Source of the DNA: Sphingomonas sp. JUb134 | GTDB taxonomy: Bacteria; Pseudomonadota; Alphaproteobacteria; Sphingomonadales; Sphingomonadaceae | DNA: 64,000 nt | Assembly: GCF_004341505.2 (NCBI RefSeq) | Contig: NZ_SLYP02000001.1 | Location: 1,189,001 to 1,253,000, forward strand | Direction of reading: 5' to 3' | Part shown: piece after piece, positions 18,019 through 27,980 of the stretch | Layout: each line of letters begins with the position of its first letter | How positions within the stretch are numbered: the first letter of the stretch is position 1 | Position numbers and translations under genes: made by a program | The notes under the pieces: generated by a model | What the model was told of the DNA's origin: nothing | Seen by the model: only the letters and a program-made list of their open reading frames with translations | Database searches by the model: none

Positions 18019-18274
18019 GAAGCCGGGCCAGGACGACATCTGGTTCGCCCCCAAGCGCTTCGGCTACGGCGCCGGTTGGCCGATCGCATGGCAGGGGTGG
18101 GTGCTGCTGGGGGGCTATCTCGCGATGCTGCTGCTGGGCTCGCACTATGTCGCGCCGGGGCATCCGATCGGCTTCGGCATCTTCGTGAGCGTCCTGACGA
18201 TCGCCGTCCTCGCCCTCTCCGCCACCCATACGCGCGGCGGGTGGCGGTGGCGCTGGGGCGGCGACGACGAATAG
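18008..18274 (+). CDS. Small two-helix membrane protein, third gene of the SPFH operon
   Basis: 88 residues from the ATG at 18008, overlapping the RHH gene by 11 bp, so translationally coupled. Two hydrophobic segments (WQGWVLLGGYLAMLLLGSH, about residues 29-47, and FGIFVSVLTIAVLALSAT, about 56-73) and a Trp/Arg-rich C-terminus ending in GWRWRWGGDDE. No family assignment is made. Its gene order suggests it belongs functionally to the SPFH protein. Confidence 0.8.
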   Translation: MANEKPGQDDIWFAPKRFGYGAGWPIAWQGWVLLGGYLAMLLLGSHYVAPGHPIGFGIFVSVLTIAVLALSATHTRGGWRWRWGGDDE

Positions 18275-18363
18275 CCGGGCTTTGCACCACCCGCGTCCGG
18301 AAGGGCTTGCCCCTGCTGCCGCCGCATTCGACAGGGATCCGAAGGCAGCGAGGGGGAAGCGCG

Positions 18364-18603
18364 ATGTGGATCGAGGTGGTCGGCTGGTCTGGATCCTTCC
18401 TGATCCTGCTCGCCTATGCGCTGCTGTCGACCGGCCGGCTGGATGCGCGCGGCGTGCCGTATCAGCTGATGAACGTCGCCGGCGCGCTCGGCATGGCGAT
18501 CAACGGCTGGGCGCATGGCGCGCTGCCGAGCGTCTTCAACAACGCGATCTGGATGGCCATCGGCCTGCTCGCGCTCGCAGGGCTGCGCGTCCGGCGGGCG
18601 TAG
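18364..18603 (+). CDS. CBU_0592-like small membrane protein
   Basis: 79 residues from the ATG at 18364. Three hydrophobic segments: WIEVVGWSGSFLILLAYALL, LMNVAGALGMAINGWAHG and AIWMAIGLLALAGLRV. The Gly-Trp-X-Gly start followed by Tyr-Gln-Leu-Met-Asn-Val-Ala-Gly resembles the CBU_0592 family (function unknown). GGGGGAAGCGCG precedes the start. It ends 10 bp from the convergent GGDEF-EAL gene. Confidence 0.75.
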   Translation: MWIEVVGWSGSFLILLAYALLSTGRLDARGVPYQLMNVAGALGMAINGWAHGALPSVFNNAIWMAIGLLALAGLRVRRA

Positions 18604-18612
18604 CCCACGTCC

Positions 18613-20790
18613 TCAGGCAACGCGGGTCGGGGTCGGTAGCAGCAAAGCGTCGAAGGCTTCGACCGGCATCGGGCGGCCGTAGAGATAGCCCTGGGCGACC
18701 GTGCAGCCGCACTGGGCGAGCAGGTCGCGCTGCGCCTCGGTCTCGACACCCTCGGCGATGACCTCGATTCCGAGCATGCTGCCGAGGAACGCCATGGCGG
18801 TGACCACCGCCGCATCGGCCTCGTCATCGACAAGGTCGCGAACGAAGCTGCGGTCGATCTTGATCCTGCTGATCGGATAGTGCTTCAGCACGCTCAGCGA
18901 GGCATAGCCGGTGCCGAAGTCGTCCAGCGCGACGCCCACCCCCTGGTCGCGGAGCACGCGCAGGGGGGCGAGCATGGTCTCGTCTTCCCGCAGGATGATG
19001 TTCTCGGTCACCTCCAGTTCCAGGGCGCTGGGGGGCAGCCCATGCCGGTCGAGCTCGGCGCGGACGCGCTCGGCAAGCGTGCCGTCCCGAAACTGCGCGC
19101 TGAACAGGTTGATGCCCAGCACGAAGCCGGGGGTGCCCGCATGCCAGCGGGCGGCTTGGCGGCATGCCGTCTCCAGCACCCAATGCCCCACGTCATGCGC
19201 GAGACGCCCGGATTCCAGCGCGGGCAGGAAGGCGTCGGGCGTCAGCAGCCCGCGCTCGGGATGCTGCCAGCGCAGCAGCGCTTCCGCGCCGAGCAGGGCG
19301 CCGTCGGCCAGCCGGACCTGGGGCTGGTAGAAGAGCCGGAACTGGCCCTGGTCGAGCGCGTCGCGCAACTCGCCCTCGAACGCGCGGCGGTGCAAGGCCG
19401 CGCTGCGCAGCGCAGGCGTGTAGAAGCGCTGACAGTGCCGCCCCTCGCTCTTGGCCTGGTACATGGCGAGGTCGGCAGCGGAGAGCAGGTCCTCCGCATC
19501 CGTGCCGTCGCCCGGAAAGGTGGTGACGCCCACGCTGGCGCTGACATGCACGTCCTGCCGCTCCAGCGCGATGGGGGCGGAGACCGTCTCGGTCAGCCGA
19601 TCGGCGATGGTGGTGGCATGCGCGCGCGGATCCGCGCCCGGCAGCAGGATCGCGAACTCGTCGCCCCCGAGCCGGGCGACCGTGTCGAACGGCCGGACGC
19701 AGTCGAGCAGGCGAGCCGCGATCGTCTTGAGCACCGCGTCGCCGGACGAATGGCCGAGCGTGTCGTTCACGTCCTTGAACTGGTCCAGGTCCAGCATCAG
19801 CAGCGCGAACGGCTCGTCGCGCGCGACCAGGGCCGAGGTGCGGTCGAGCAGCGCGGCGCGGTTGGGAAGCTCGGTCAGGGGATCGAAATGCGCCATGTGG
19901 AACAGCCGGTCCTCGGCCGCGCGCCGCTCCGTCAGGTCGCGCATGATCGATCCGAACGCCGCATGCGGGCCTTCCGACCACATCGACAGCGAGAGTTCGA
20001 TCGGAAACTCGCGGCCGTCCTTGTGCAGCGCGACCAATTCGACCTTGCGTCCGATCAGCTTGGTGGTGCCGCCGTGTGCGGCACGCATGAGGCCACCGTC
20101 GTGCAATCCCCGCGCCTTGGGCGGCACGATGATGTCGATGTCCTGACCCTCGGCCTCGTCGGCGGTGAAGCCGAACATGGCCTCGGCCCCTGCGTTCCAG
20201 AAGCTGATGCGGCCATGATGGTCGGCGACCACGATCGCGTCGGGCGTGGTCGCGGCGATGTTGTGGAAGCGCGATTGGCCGATGCTGCGCGCGATCTCCA
20301 GGCGGCGCACCTCGAGCCGGTTCATGACGATCGCGGCAAGCGCCAAGAGGTTGGCACGATCCGCGTCGGTGAAGCGGCTGCGCGGGCGCGGGTCGATCAG
20401 GCACAGCGTGCCGATGCCATAGCCCTCCCGCGTGCGCAGCGGCGCGCCGGCATAGAAGCGGATGAAGGGCGTGTCGGTCACCAGCGGATTGTCGGCGAAG
20501 CGAGCATCGGTGCTCGCATCGAGCACGACCAGCTCCGCCTCATCGGCGAGCGCATGCGCGCAGAAGGAGATCTCGCGCGGCGTCGTGGAGATGTCGGTGC
20601 CGACGGCCGCCTGGAACACCTGCCGGTCGTCGGCGACGAAGGAGACGGCGGCGCTCGCGGTGCCGAACACGCGCGATGCCAGCCGGGTGATCTCGTCCAG
20701 CCCGAGGTCCACGTCGGGCCCAAGCGCATCATATTCGGCGAGCGCCGCGAGGCGTTCTTCCTCATTCCACAGGAGCGGGGGCAGGCGCAT
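18613..20790 (-). CDS. GAF-PAS-GGDEF-EAL cyclic-di-GMP turnover protein
   Basis: About 725 residues from the ATG at 20790 (GGAGACC upstream; a TTG at 20808 would add six). Domain order: GAF (residues about 20-165), PAS (about 175-295, ATTPDAIVVADHHGRISFWN), GGDEF (about 305-460) and EAL (about 475-720). The GGDEF domain has an intact ARLGGDEFAILLP active site preceded by RPFD, the RxxD inhibitory site at the canonical five-residue spacing. The EAL domain keeps GAEALLRWQHP, ENIIL, DDFGTGYASL, KIDRSFV and IAEGVETEAQ, so both activities are plausible. No membrane segment is seen, so it is a cytoplasmic sensor whose ligand is unknown. Confidence 0.94.
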   Translation of the reverse strand: MRLPPLLWNEEERLAALAEYDALGPDVDLGLDEITRLASRVFGTASAAVSFVADDRQVFQAAVGTDISTTPREISFCAHALADEAELVVLDASTDARFADNPLVTDTPFIRFYAGAPLRTREGYGIGTLCLIDPRPRSRFTDADRANLLALAAIVMNRLEVRRLEIARSIGQSRFHNIAATTPDAIVVADHHGRISFWNAGAEAMFGFTADEAEGQDIDIIVPPKARGLHDGGLMRAAHGGTTKLIGRKVELVALHKDGREFPIELSLSMWSEGPHAAFGSIMRDLTERRAAEDRLFHMAHFDPLTELPNRAALLDRTSALVARDEPFALLMLDLDQFKDVNDTLGHSSGDAVLKTIAARLLDCVRPFDTVARLGGDEFAILLPGADPRAHATTIADRLTETVSAPIALERQDVHVSASVGVTTFPGDGTDAEDLLSAADLAMYQAKSEGRHCQRFYTPALRSAALHRRAFEGELRDALDQGQFRLFYQPQVRLADGALLGAEALLRWQHPERGLLTPDAFLPALESGRLAHDVGHWVLETACRQAARWHAGTPGFVLGINLFSAQFRDGTLAERVRAELDRHGLPPSALELEVTENIILREDETMLAPLRVLRDQGVGVALDDFGTGYASLSVLKHYPISRIKIDRSFVRDLVDDEADAAVVTAMAFLGSMLGIEVIAEGVETEAQRDLLAQCGCTVAQGYLYGRPMPVEAFDALLLPTPTRVA

Positions 20791-20894
20791 GCGGTCTCCG
20801 GCCGACAATGAGAGACCATTATGTGATTCGAAAGGCTAAGGTTCCGTTAGCCACGCTGCATGCCCGGCCGCGCGAGACGCAGCCGGGCGGCGCA

Positions 20895-22211
<1,317 letters not shown>

Positions 22212-22417
22212 GCGGGTCTGCCTGTCTGGAGTTTCGGTTGGCCGCCGAATGCCAACGCTTTGCCCCCGAGTCGAGCGGAAAAGCCGACAAGATGTCGTCT
22301 GAATAGTGGCCGCCTAGTGGTGCAAACCAAGAATTACTGCCTATATTCTTCTCACAGCCAGAAGCGCTGCGCCGACATCGTGCCGGTGCGCGCAAACATC
22401 GGAAATGGAGGCTGAAG

Positions 22418-22876
22418 ATGTTGAAGCAAATTCTTCTGATCGGTGCGATGACGGTTGCTGCGCCTGCACTGGCGCAGACCGGCCAGACCACGCCGGGAAG
22501 TCCGTCCGCGGGAATGGGTACGCCGGGTGCGCAGCCGCAAATCTTGCCCTCGACGGCGACTACGCCGAGCGCGACGCAGGCAGCGCCGCAATCGACGCCG
22601 GATGCGCAGTCGTCCGCGGCCGCCACCCCGTCGCAGATCGCACAGGTGGTCGAGCAGGATTTCCCCAAATATTCGGGCGGCAAGGAGACGCTGACGCAGA
22701 CGCAGTTCGGTGCCTGGATGGCCTCGCTGCGCTCGGCGACCGAGCCCGGCGCCACCGCCGACAGCCCGCAGATGAAGACCTGGATCACCCAGGCCTTTGC
22801 GCAGGCGGACACCGACAAGTCGAAGTCGGTGACCAAGGCGGAGCTGACGAGCTTCCTGACCAGCGCGGCGGGCTGA
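22418..22876 (+). CDS. Secreted EF-hand protein
   Basis: 152 residues from the ATG at 22418 with GGAGGCTGAAG upstream. Signal peptide MLKQILLIGAMTVAAPALAQ (cleavage after ALA-Q), a Thr/Pro/Ala/Gln-rich disordered stretch (residues 21-75), then a helical domain ending in an EF-hand loop ADTDKSKSVTKAEL, whose Asp/Asp/Ser/Ser/Glu ligand pattern suits calcium. A weaker partner hand may lie near FPKYSGGKETLTQTQF. Probably periplasmic. Downstream is a strong terminator. Confidence 0.85.
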   Translation: MLKQILLIGAMTVAAPALAQTGQTTPGSPSAGMGTPGAQPQILPSTATTPSATQAAPQSTPDAQSSAAATPSQIAQVVEQDFPKYSGGKETLTQTQFGAWMASLRSATEPGATADSPQMKTWITQAFAQADTDKSKSVTKAELTSFLTSAAG

Positions 22877-22932
22877 CCCAGCAGCAGGTGACCCAAGCAC
22901 CCCATTCCGGCCTCCTTCCCCTGGGCCGGTGC

Positions 22933-22963
22933 CGGCCGCCGGACGTCTGTCCGGCGGCCGTTT
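22933..22963 (+). terminator. Rho-independent terminator after the EF-hand gene
   Basis: Perfect stem GGCCGCCGGAC / GTCCGGCGGCC with a GTCT loop, followed by GTTTG. The T run is short but the stem is very stable. The remaining gap to 23243 contains only a family B repeat. Confidence 0.8.
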
Positions 22964-23071
22964 GCGTTGTCGGGGTGGGCACTTCGCCGTGGGTGTGGAG
23001 CGTCGGTATTCGGGAGGGAGCGCCAGATTTGGCAGAAGCAGGGTGAAGGGTCCGCGCCCCTGCTGAGACAT

Positions 23072-23196
23072 CCCCACCTGGGCCCCGGCCTTCGCCGGGG
23101 TACGGGACGGTTTGCCGACCAAACGCGCCCACCTGCGCCGACTTTTTACCCTTGGGCCTTCTTCGTACCCCGGAGAAGGCCGGGGCCCAGTTGGGG
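23072..23196. repeat. Palindromic repeat family B, copy 2
   Basis: Same arms as at 16652 but in the opposite arrangement: CCCCACCTGGGCCCCGGCC..GGGGTA on the left and TACCCCGGAGAAGGCCGGGG..TTGGGG on the right, about 63 bp apart, so the two GTAC ends face inward. Lies between the EF-hand gene and radC. Confidence 0.8.
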
Positions 23197-23243
23197 TGTC
23201 CTCGCGTGGATACGCGGTGCGTATGATTTTCCCGGTGCCGCCC

Positions 23244-23942
23244 CTACATCAGCCCCTTGGCGCGCAGGCTGGTATGGCCTTGCGTGCCGATCACGATGTG
23301 GTCGTGGACGGCGATGTCGAGGTGCCTGGCCGCCTGCATCACGATGCGGGTGAGGTCGATGTCGGCGCGGCTGGGGGTCACGTCGCCGCTGGGGTGGTTA
23401 TGGACCAGGATGATCGCCGCCGAGCCGAGCTCGATCGCGCGGCGGATCACTTCGCGCGCATAGATGGGCGCCTGGTCGATCGAGCCCTCCGCCACGAGTT
23501 CGTCGCGGATCAGCATGTTGCGGACGTTGAGGTGCAGGACGCGCACCCGCTCGATGCTGTGATAGGCCATTTCAGCCTGCAGATAGTCGAGCACGGCCTG
23601 CCAATTGGACAGCACCGGCCGCGCCGCCATCTCGCCGCGCAGCATGCGGATCGCCGACGCATGGGCGATCTTGAGCGCGGCGACGGCGGTGTCGCCCATG
23701 CCGGGCACGCGGGCGATGGCGCGGGGATCGGCCGACAGCAGCCCGCCCAGCCCGCCGAATTCGTGCAGCAGCGCCTTGGCGAGCGGCTTGGTGTCGCGGC
23801 GCGGGATCGCCAGGGCGAGCAGATACTCGATCAGCTCATGGTCGAGCAGTGCTTCCCCGCCGTCGTCGAGCAGCCGGCCGCGCAGGCGTGCGCGGTGGCC
23901 GGTGCCGTCGGTGCTGGGCCCAGGCGGGGCGGATGCGTTCAT
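23244..23942 (-). CDS. radC: RadC-family JAB-domain protein
   Basis: 232 residues from the ATG at 23942. N-terminal helix-hairpin-helix-like UPF0758 region (LLDHELIEYLLALAIPRRDTK; IARVPGMGDTAVAALK), then the C-terminal JAMM metallo-fold with VHNHPSGDVTPSRADI, i.e. the H-x-H-P-S-G-D metal site. It was historically linked to DNA repair, but the biochemical role of chromosomal RadC is unsettled. It is divergent from ydbH. Confidence 0.93.
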   Translation of the reverse strand: MNASAPPGPSTDGTGHRARLRGRLLDDGGEALLDHELIEYLLALAIPRRDTKPLAKALLHEFGGLGGLLSADPRAIARVPGMGDTAVAALKIAHASAIRMLRGEMAARPVLSNWQAVLDYLQAEMAYHSIERVRVLHLNVRNMLIRDELVAEGSIDQAPIYAREVIRRAIELGSAAIILVHNHPSGDVTPSRADIDLTRIVMQAARHLDIAVHDHIVIGTQGHTSLRAKGLM

Positions 23943-24034
23943 GGCGCGTTGAGGCTAGGCGGTGCAAAGCCCGGGCGCAATCGTGGCGCTTGACCCGATG
24001 GGAGGGGGCCGTAACGATCGCTGGCGATGGGAGA

Positions 24035-27000
24035 GTGGCAATCCGCGTGACGCCTGGGACGATCGACACGCCGGAGGACCTGCCCGGGCGGCGGCGCTGG
24101 TCGCGTCGCAGGCGCGGCGCGCTGGCCGTGGCGCTCGTCCTGCTGCTGGCGCTGGTGGCACTGTGGTTCAACCGCCGGCCGATCGCCGACAGCTTCGTGC
24201 GCCGCGCGCTCGCCGACCGGGGCGTGCCCGCCCGCTACAAGATTTCCGACCTCAGCTTCGGCCGCCAGCGGCTGACCGACGTGGTGATCGGCGACCCCCG
24301 CAACCCGGACCTCGTCGCCGACTGGGCGGAGCTGCGCACGCGCATGACGCTGCGCGGGCCCGAGGTGACGGGCGTGCGGGTGGGCCGGGTGCGGCTGCGC
24401 GGGCGGCTGGTGGACGGCAAGGTGTCGCTGGGCGCGATCGACAAGCTGATGCCGGCCCCCTCGGGAAAGCCGTTCGCGCTGCCCGAACTCGACGCGCAGA
24501 TCGGCGACGCGCGCATGCGGCTGGAGACGCCGGGCGGCTTGGTGGGGCTGAAGCTCACCGGCAGCGGCCGGCTGGACGACGGGTTCTCGGGCAACCTCGC
24601 GGCGGTGTCCGATCGGCTGGGGATCGGCGATGCGTGCACGGCCGGGCAGCTGCGCGCGGCGGTGGCGATCCGGATCGCCGACGCGCGGCCGACCATCGCA
24701 GGGCCGGTGCGGGCCGGATCGCTTGCGTGCGGCGACACCCGCCTGGCGGGGCTCGCCACTCGCATCGACCTGACGCTCGGCGAGCGGCTCGACCGCTGGC
24801 AGGGGCGCGCCGAGCTTGCCGCCGCCGAAGTGGCGGGCGCCGGCGCCCGGGTGCGCGGCGTGACGGGCCGGCTCGACTTCACCGGCAGCGCGCGCGACAC
24901 CCAGGGCCAGGCGGCGCTGGAGAGCGGCGCCTTCGCCGCGGCCGGCATCGGCGGCGAGGCGCTGGCGATCGACGGCCGCTACCGGATCGGGGTGGAGCAG
25001 GGCTTCCAGGGCAATGCGCAAGTGCGCGGCGCTGCGTTGCCGGCGGCGACGCTTCGGCAGGTCGCCGGGCTGGCCGAGGCCGGCGCGGGATCGCCGGTCG
25101 GGCCGCTCATGGCGGCGATCGCCAGGGCCGGCGTCGCCGCGGGCCGGCGATTCGACGCGGGCGCCGAACTGGACGCCACCAACGGCGCCAAGGGCGGGCG
25201 CGTCGTGGTGCGGCGACTGTCGGCACAGGCCGCGAGCGGCGCGCAGGTCGTGCTCTCGGGCGCCGAGGGCGTCGCCTATGGCTGGCCGGACGGCAGCGCG
25301 TCGCTCAACGGCACGCTGACGATCGGCGGCGGCGGCCTGCCCGAGGCGGCGGTCCAGCTCGCGCAGGCGCAGCCCGGCGGCGCCGTCACCGGCACCGCGA
25401 TCGTGCGGCCCTATGCCGCGGGCGGCGCGCGGCTGGCGCTCACCCCCGTCCGCTTCACCCGCGCACGCGATGGCAGCACCCGCTTCGACACCCAGGCGAC
25501 GCTGAGCGGACCGCTGGCGGACGGCCGCGTCGACGGGCTGGTGGTGCCGCTGTCGGGGCGCTGGGACGGGGGTGCCGCGGTGGCGGTGAACCCGGACTGC
25601 ACGACCGTCGCGTGGCAGCGGCTGGCCGTGTCCTCGCTGGTGCTGAACCCTGCGCGGCTGCGGCTCTGTCCCACCGGCAGGGCGCTGGTGGCGGTGAACC
25701 GCGCCGGGTTGGGCGGCGGCGCGCGGCTGGGTGCGACGCGACTTGACGGACGGCTGGGCGGCACGCCGTTAACACTGGCGATGCGCGGCGGGCGGCTGGA
25801 CCTCGCCCGCCTCGACTTCGCGCTCGACGGCGTGGAGAGCCGGCTGGGGGCGCCGGAGCGGGTGACCCGGATCGACGCGGGTCGGCTGGAGGGGCGGATC
25901 GCAGGCGGCGGCGTCGGCGGGCGCTTTGCGGACGCGGCCGGGCAGATCGCCAACGTGCCGCTGCTGCTGTCGGGTGCTGCTGGCGAGTGGCGCTTTGCCG
26001 GCGGCGTGCTGAAGCTCGCCGGCGGGCTGAAGCTGGACGACACCCAGACCGGCGAGCAGCGCCGGTTCGAGACGATGGCGAGCGACGATGTCGCGCTGAC
26101 GCTGGCGGGCAACACCATCACCGCGACCGGGACGCTCAAGCACCCGGCCAAGCAGGTGATGGTGGCGACCGTCGCGATCACCCACGAGCTCGGGACGGGC
26201 GCCGGCACCGCCGACCTCAAGGTGCCGGGCATTGCCTTTGGCGACGCCTTCCAGCCCGAGGAGCTGACGCCGCTCACCTTCGGCGTGATCGCCGAGGTGA
26301 AGGGCAGCGTTTCGGGCGACGGGCACATCGCCTGGAACGCGGACGGCGTGACCAGCACCGGCACGTTCCGCACCGAAGACGCCGAGCTTGCGGCTGCGTT
26401 CGGCCCCGCGACCGGCATTTCGGGCGAGGTCCACTTCACCGATCTGCTGGGGCTGGTGACGGCGCCGAACCAGCTGCTCACCATCGGCGAGGCCAATCCG
26501 GGCATCCCGTTCAAGGACGGCCAGCTGCGCTATCGGCTGATCCCGGAGCAGCGCATCCAGATCGAGGGCGGGCGCTGGCCGCTTGCGGGCGGCGAGATGG
26601 TGCTGGAGCCGACCGTGCTCGACTTTTCGCCCCAAAAGGACCGGCGCATGACCTTCCGCGTGACGGGGGTGGATGCGGGCCTGTTCCTCCAGGAGTTCGA
26701 GTTCAAGAATCTGAGCGCCAGCGGCACCTTCGACGGGGTGCTGCCGATGATCTTCGACCAGCGCGGCGGCCGCATCGAGGGCGGGCGGCTGGTGGCGCGC
26801 GAGGGCGGGGGCAACATCGCCTATGTGGGCGAAGTGACCAAGGAGGACGTCGGCTTCTGGGGCAATCTGGCGTTCCAGGCGCTGAAGAGCCTCGATTACC
26901 GCAACCTCACGCTGGAGATGAACGGGCCGCTGGCGGGCGAGATGATCACCGCGATCCGCTTTGCCGGTGTGAGCCAGGGCGAGGGCACCAGCTCCAACTT

Positions 27001-27238
27001 CCTGATCCGGCGACTCGCGCGGCTGCCGCTCGTCTTCAACGTCCGGATCAAGGCGCCTTTCCGCCAGCTGATCGACTCGGTGCAGAGCTATTATGATCCG
27101 GGCCGGCTGATCGAGCGCAACCTGCCCGCGCTGATGGAAGCGCAGGAGCAGCAGGGCGGGGCGCCCGCGCAGCAGCCTTCGGCACCGACGGGGGCGACCC
27201 CGCCCGTTCAGCCCCCGGAAAGCGACGATAGACCATGA
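24035..27238 (+). CDS. ydbH: YdbH-type AsmA-like intermembrane lipid transport protein
   Basis: About 1067 residues from a GTG at 24035 (GGGAG just upstream; a GTG at 24047 is an alternative, and upstream frame is unlikely because it lies antisense to radC). One N-terminal signal-anchor helix (RRGALAVALVLLLALVALWF), then about 1000 residues of repetitive beta-strand sequence rich in Gly, Ala and Arg, ending in the conserved YdbH C-terminal region (EFEFKNLSASGTFDGVLPMI; GGNIAYVGEVTKEDVGFWG in parts). AsmA-like proteins form a hydrophobic groove bridging inner and outer membranes. The downstream ynbE and ydbL confirm the identity: in E. coli, YdbH contacts the outer-membrane lipoprotein YnbE. 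The tail is Gln/Pro-rich. Confidence 0.9.
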   Translation: MAIRVTPGTIDTPEDLPGRRRWSRRRRGALAVALVLLLALVALWFNRRPIADSFVRRALADRGVPARYKISDLSFGRQRLTDVVIGDPRNPDLVADWAELRTRMTLRGPEVTGVRVGRVRLRGRLVDGKVSLGAIDKLMPAPSGKPFALPELDAQIGDARMRLETPGGLVGLKLTGSGRLDDGFSGNLAAVSDRLGIGDACTAGQLRAAVAIRIADARPTIAGPVRAGSLACGDTRLAGLATRIDLTLGERLDRWQGRAELAAAEVAGAGARVRGVTGRLDFTGSARDTQGQAALESGAFAAAGIGGEALAIDGRYRIGVEQGFQGNAQVRGAALPAATLRQVAGLAEAGAGSPVGPLMAAIARAGVAAGRRFDAGAELDATNGAKGGRVVVRRLSAQAASGAQVVLSGAEGVAYGWPDGSASLNGTLTIGGGGLPEAAVQLAQAQPGGAVTGTAIVRPYAAGGARLALTPVRFTRARDGSTRFDTQATLSGPLADGRVDGLVVPLSGRWDGGAAVAVNPDCTTVAWQRLAVSSLVLNPARLRLCPTGRALVAVNRAGLGGGARLGATRLDGRLGGTPLTLAMRGGRLDLARLDFALDGVESRLGAPERVTRIDAGRLEGRIAGGGVGGRFADAAGQIANVPLLLSGAAGEWRFAGGVLKLAGGLKLDDTQTGEQRRFETMASDDVALTLAGNTITATGTLKHPAKQVMVATVAITHELGTGAGTADLKVPGIAFGDAFQPEELTPLTFGVIAEVKGSVSGDGHIAWNADGVTSTGTFRTEDAELAAAFGPATGISGEVHFTDLLGLVTAPNQLLTIGEANPGIPFKDGQLRYRLIPEQRIQIEGGRWPLAGGEMVLEPTVLDFSPQKDRRMTFRVTGVDAGLFLQEFEFKNLSASGTFDGVLPMIFDQRGGRIEGGRLVAREGGGNIAYVGEVTKEDVGFWGNLAFQALKSLDYRNLTLEMNGPLAGEMITAIRFAGVSQGEGTSSNFLIRRLARLPLVFNVRIKAPFRQLIDSVQSYYDPGRLIERNLPALMEAQEQQGGAPAQQPSAPTGATPPVQPPESDDRP

Positions 27239-27259
27239 ACAACACGATGAGGCGTGCAG

Positions 27260-27445
27260 ATGCATAGGTGGATGGCGGCGGCGCTCGGCGTCGCGACGGT
27301 GGCGGCGACGAGCGCGTGCGTGAACGTGAGCGCACCGGACAAGCCGATCGAGATCAACCTGAACATCAACATCACGCAGGAAGTGGTGTATCGTCTGGAT
27401 GGCGAGGCGAAGAGCCTGATCCAGCAGAACCCGGGGATTTTCTGA
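27260..27445 (+). CDS. ynbE: YnbE-like outer-membrane lipoprotein
   Basis: 61 residues from the ATG at 27260 (in-frame GTG at 27254). Lipoprotein signal ending VAATSAC, followed by a short beta-strand stretch (IEINLNINITQEVVYRLD) characteristic of YnbE. In E. coli, YnbE is thought to extend the YdbH beta groove to the outer membrane. It lies 21 bp after ydbH, and its stop overlaps the ydbL start by one base. Confidence 0.88.
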   Translation: MHRWMAAALGVATVAATSACVNVSAPDKPIEINLNINITQEVVYRLDGEAKSLIQQNPGIF

Positions 27446-27828
27446 TGCGCAAGGGAATGAAGATCGTGTTCGCGGCCGCAGCGGCGGTGGCGGTCACCGG
27501 CATGGCGGGTGCTGCCTGGGCGCAGCGCGACCCCGCCTATGAAGCCGCGCGCGAGGCCGGCAAGGTCGGCGAGCAGCCCGACGGCTATCTTGGGATCGTC
27601 GGCAATGCCACGCCAGAACTGCGCGCGCTGGTCAACAGCATCAACATCAAGCGCAAGGCCGCCTATACCCGCGGCGCCAGCAACGGCGCGACCGTGGAGC
27701 AGTTCGCTTTTGTGTCCGGCTGCAACCTGATCGCCAAGACCCGGCCGGGCGAGAAGTACAAGGGCCCGGACGGCAGCTGGAAGACCCGCGGGGCCGGCGC
27801 GCCGGAGCGCGACCCGCGCTGCGTCTGA
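27445..27828 (+). CDS. ydbL: YdbL / DUF1318 periplasmic protein
   Basis: 127 residues from the ATG at 27445, sharing the A of the ynbE TGA. Signal peptide (KIVFAAAAAVAVTGMAGAAWAQ), then a conserved helical region (ARE..GKVGEQPDGYLGIV; LRALVNSINIKRKAAY) typical of DUF1318. A C-terminal extension with two Cys (GCNLIAKTRPGEKYKG and DPRCV) is present. In E. coli, YdbL prevents YnbE self-association. It is the last gene of the lipid-transport operon. Confidence 0.88.
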   Translation: MRKGMKIVFAAAAAVAVTGMAGAAWAQRDPAYEAAREAGKVGEQPDGYLGIVGNATPELRALVNSINIKRKAAYTRGASNGATVEQFAFVSGCNLIAKTRPGEKYKGPDGSWKTRGAGAPERDPRCV

Positions 27829-27836
27829 CCGCCTGA

Positions 27837-27862
27837 GCCGCCGTTTCCGCTGGAACGGCGGC
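27837..27862 (+). terminator. Hairpin after the ydbH-ynbE-ydbL operon
   Basis: Perfect 9-bp stem GCCGCCGTT / AACGGCGGC with an 8-nt loop, 9 bp after the ydbL stop. No T run follows, so termination is only likely, not certain. Confidence 0.45.
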
Positions 27863-27980
27863 GGACCGGCCGCGTCCGTGCGTTCGCGCCCCATTGTCGG
27901 CCGCCCTTCCGCAGCGTAGATTTCGCGCCGTGCCGCCAAGGCACCGGCCGAAACTGCGGCCGAATGGGGGGAGGGGCGAA

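Noticed and set aside
17806..18274. Toxin-antitoxin pair
   Set aside because: The RHH protein looks like an antitoxin, but its partner is a two-helix membrane protein with no toxin features and the pair belongs to the SPFH operon.
18880..20811. 643-codon plus-strand frame
   Set aside because: Antisense to the GAF-PAS-GGDEF-EAL gene; no recognisable domain and shadow-type composition.
23849..24034. Longer N-terminus for YdbH
   Set aside because: It would lie antisense to the radC start, is Arg/Cys-rich and lacks a signal anchor; the GTG at 24035 leads straight into one.
27852..27876. GGAAC-N16-CGTC upstream of the antiporter as an EcfG promoter
   Set aside because: The GGAAC is the right arm of a perfect hairpin after ydbL, so the match is explained by the stem, and the -10 is imperfect.
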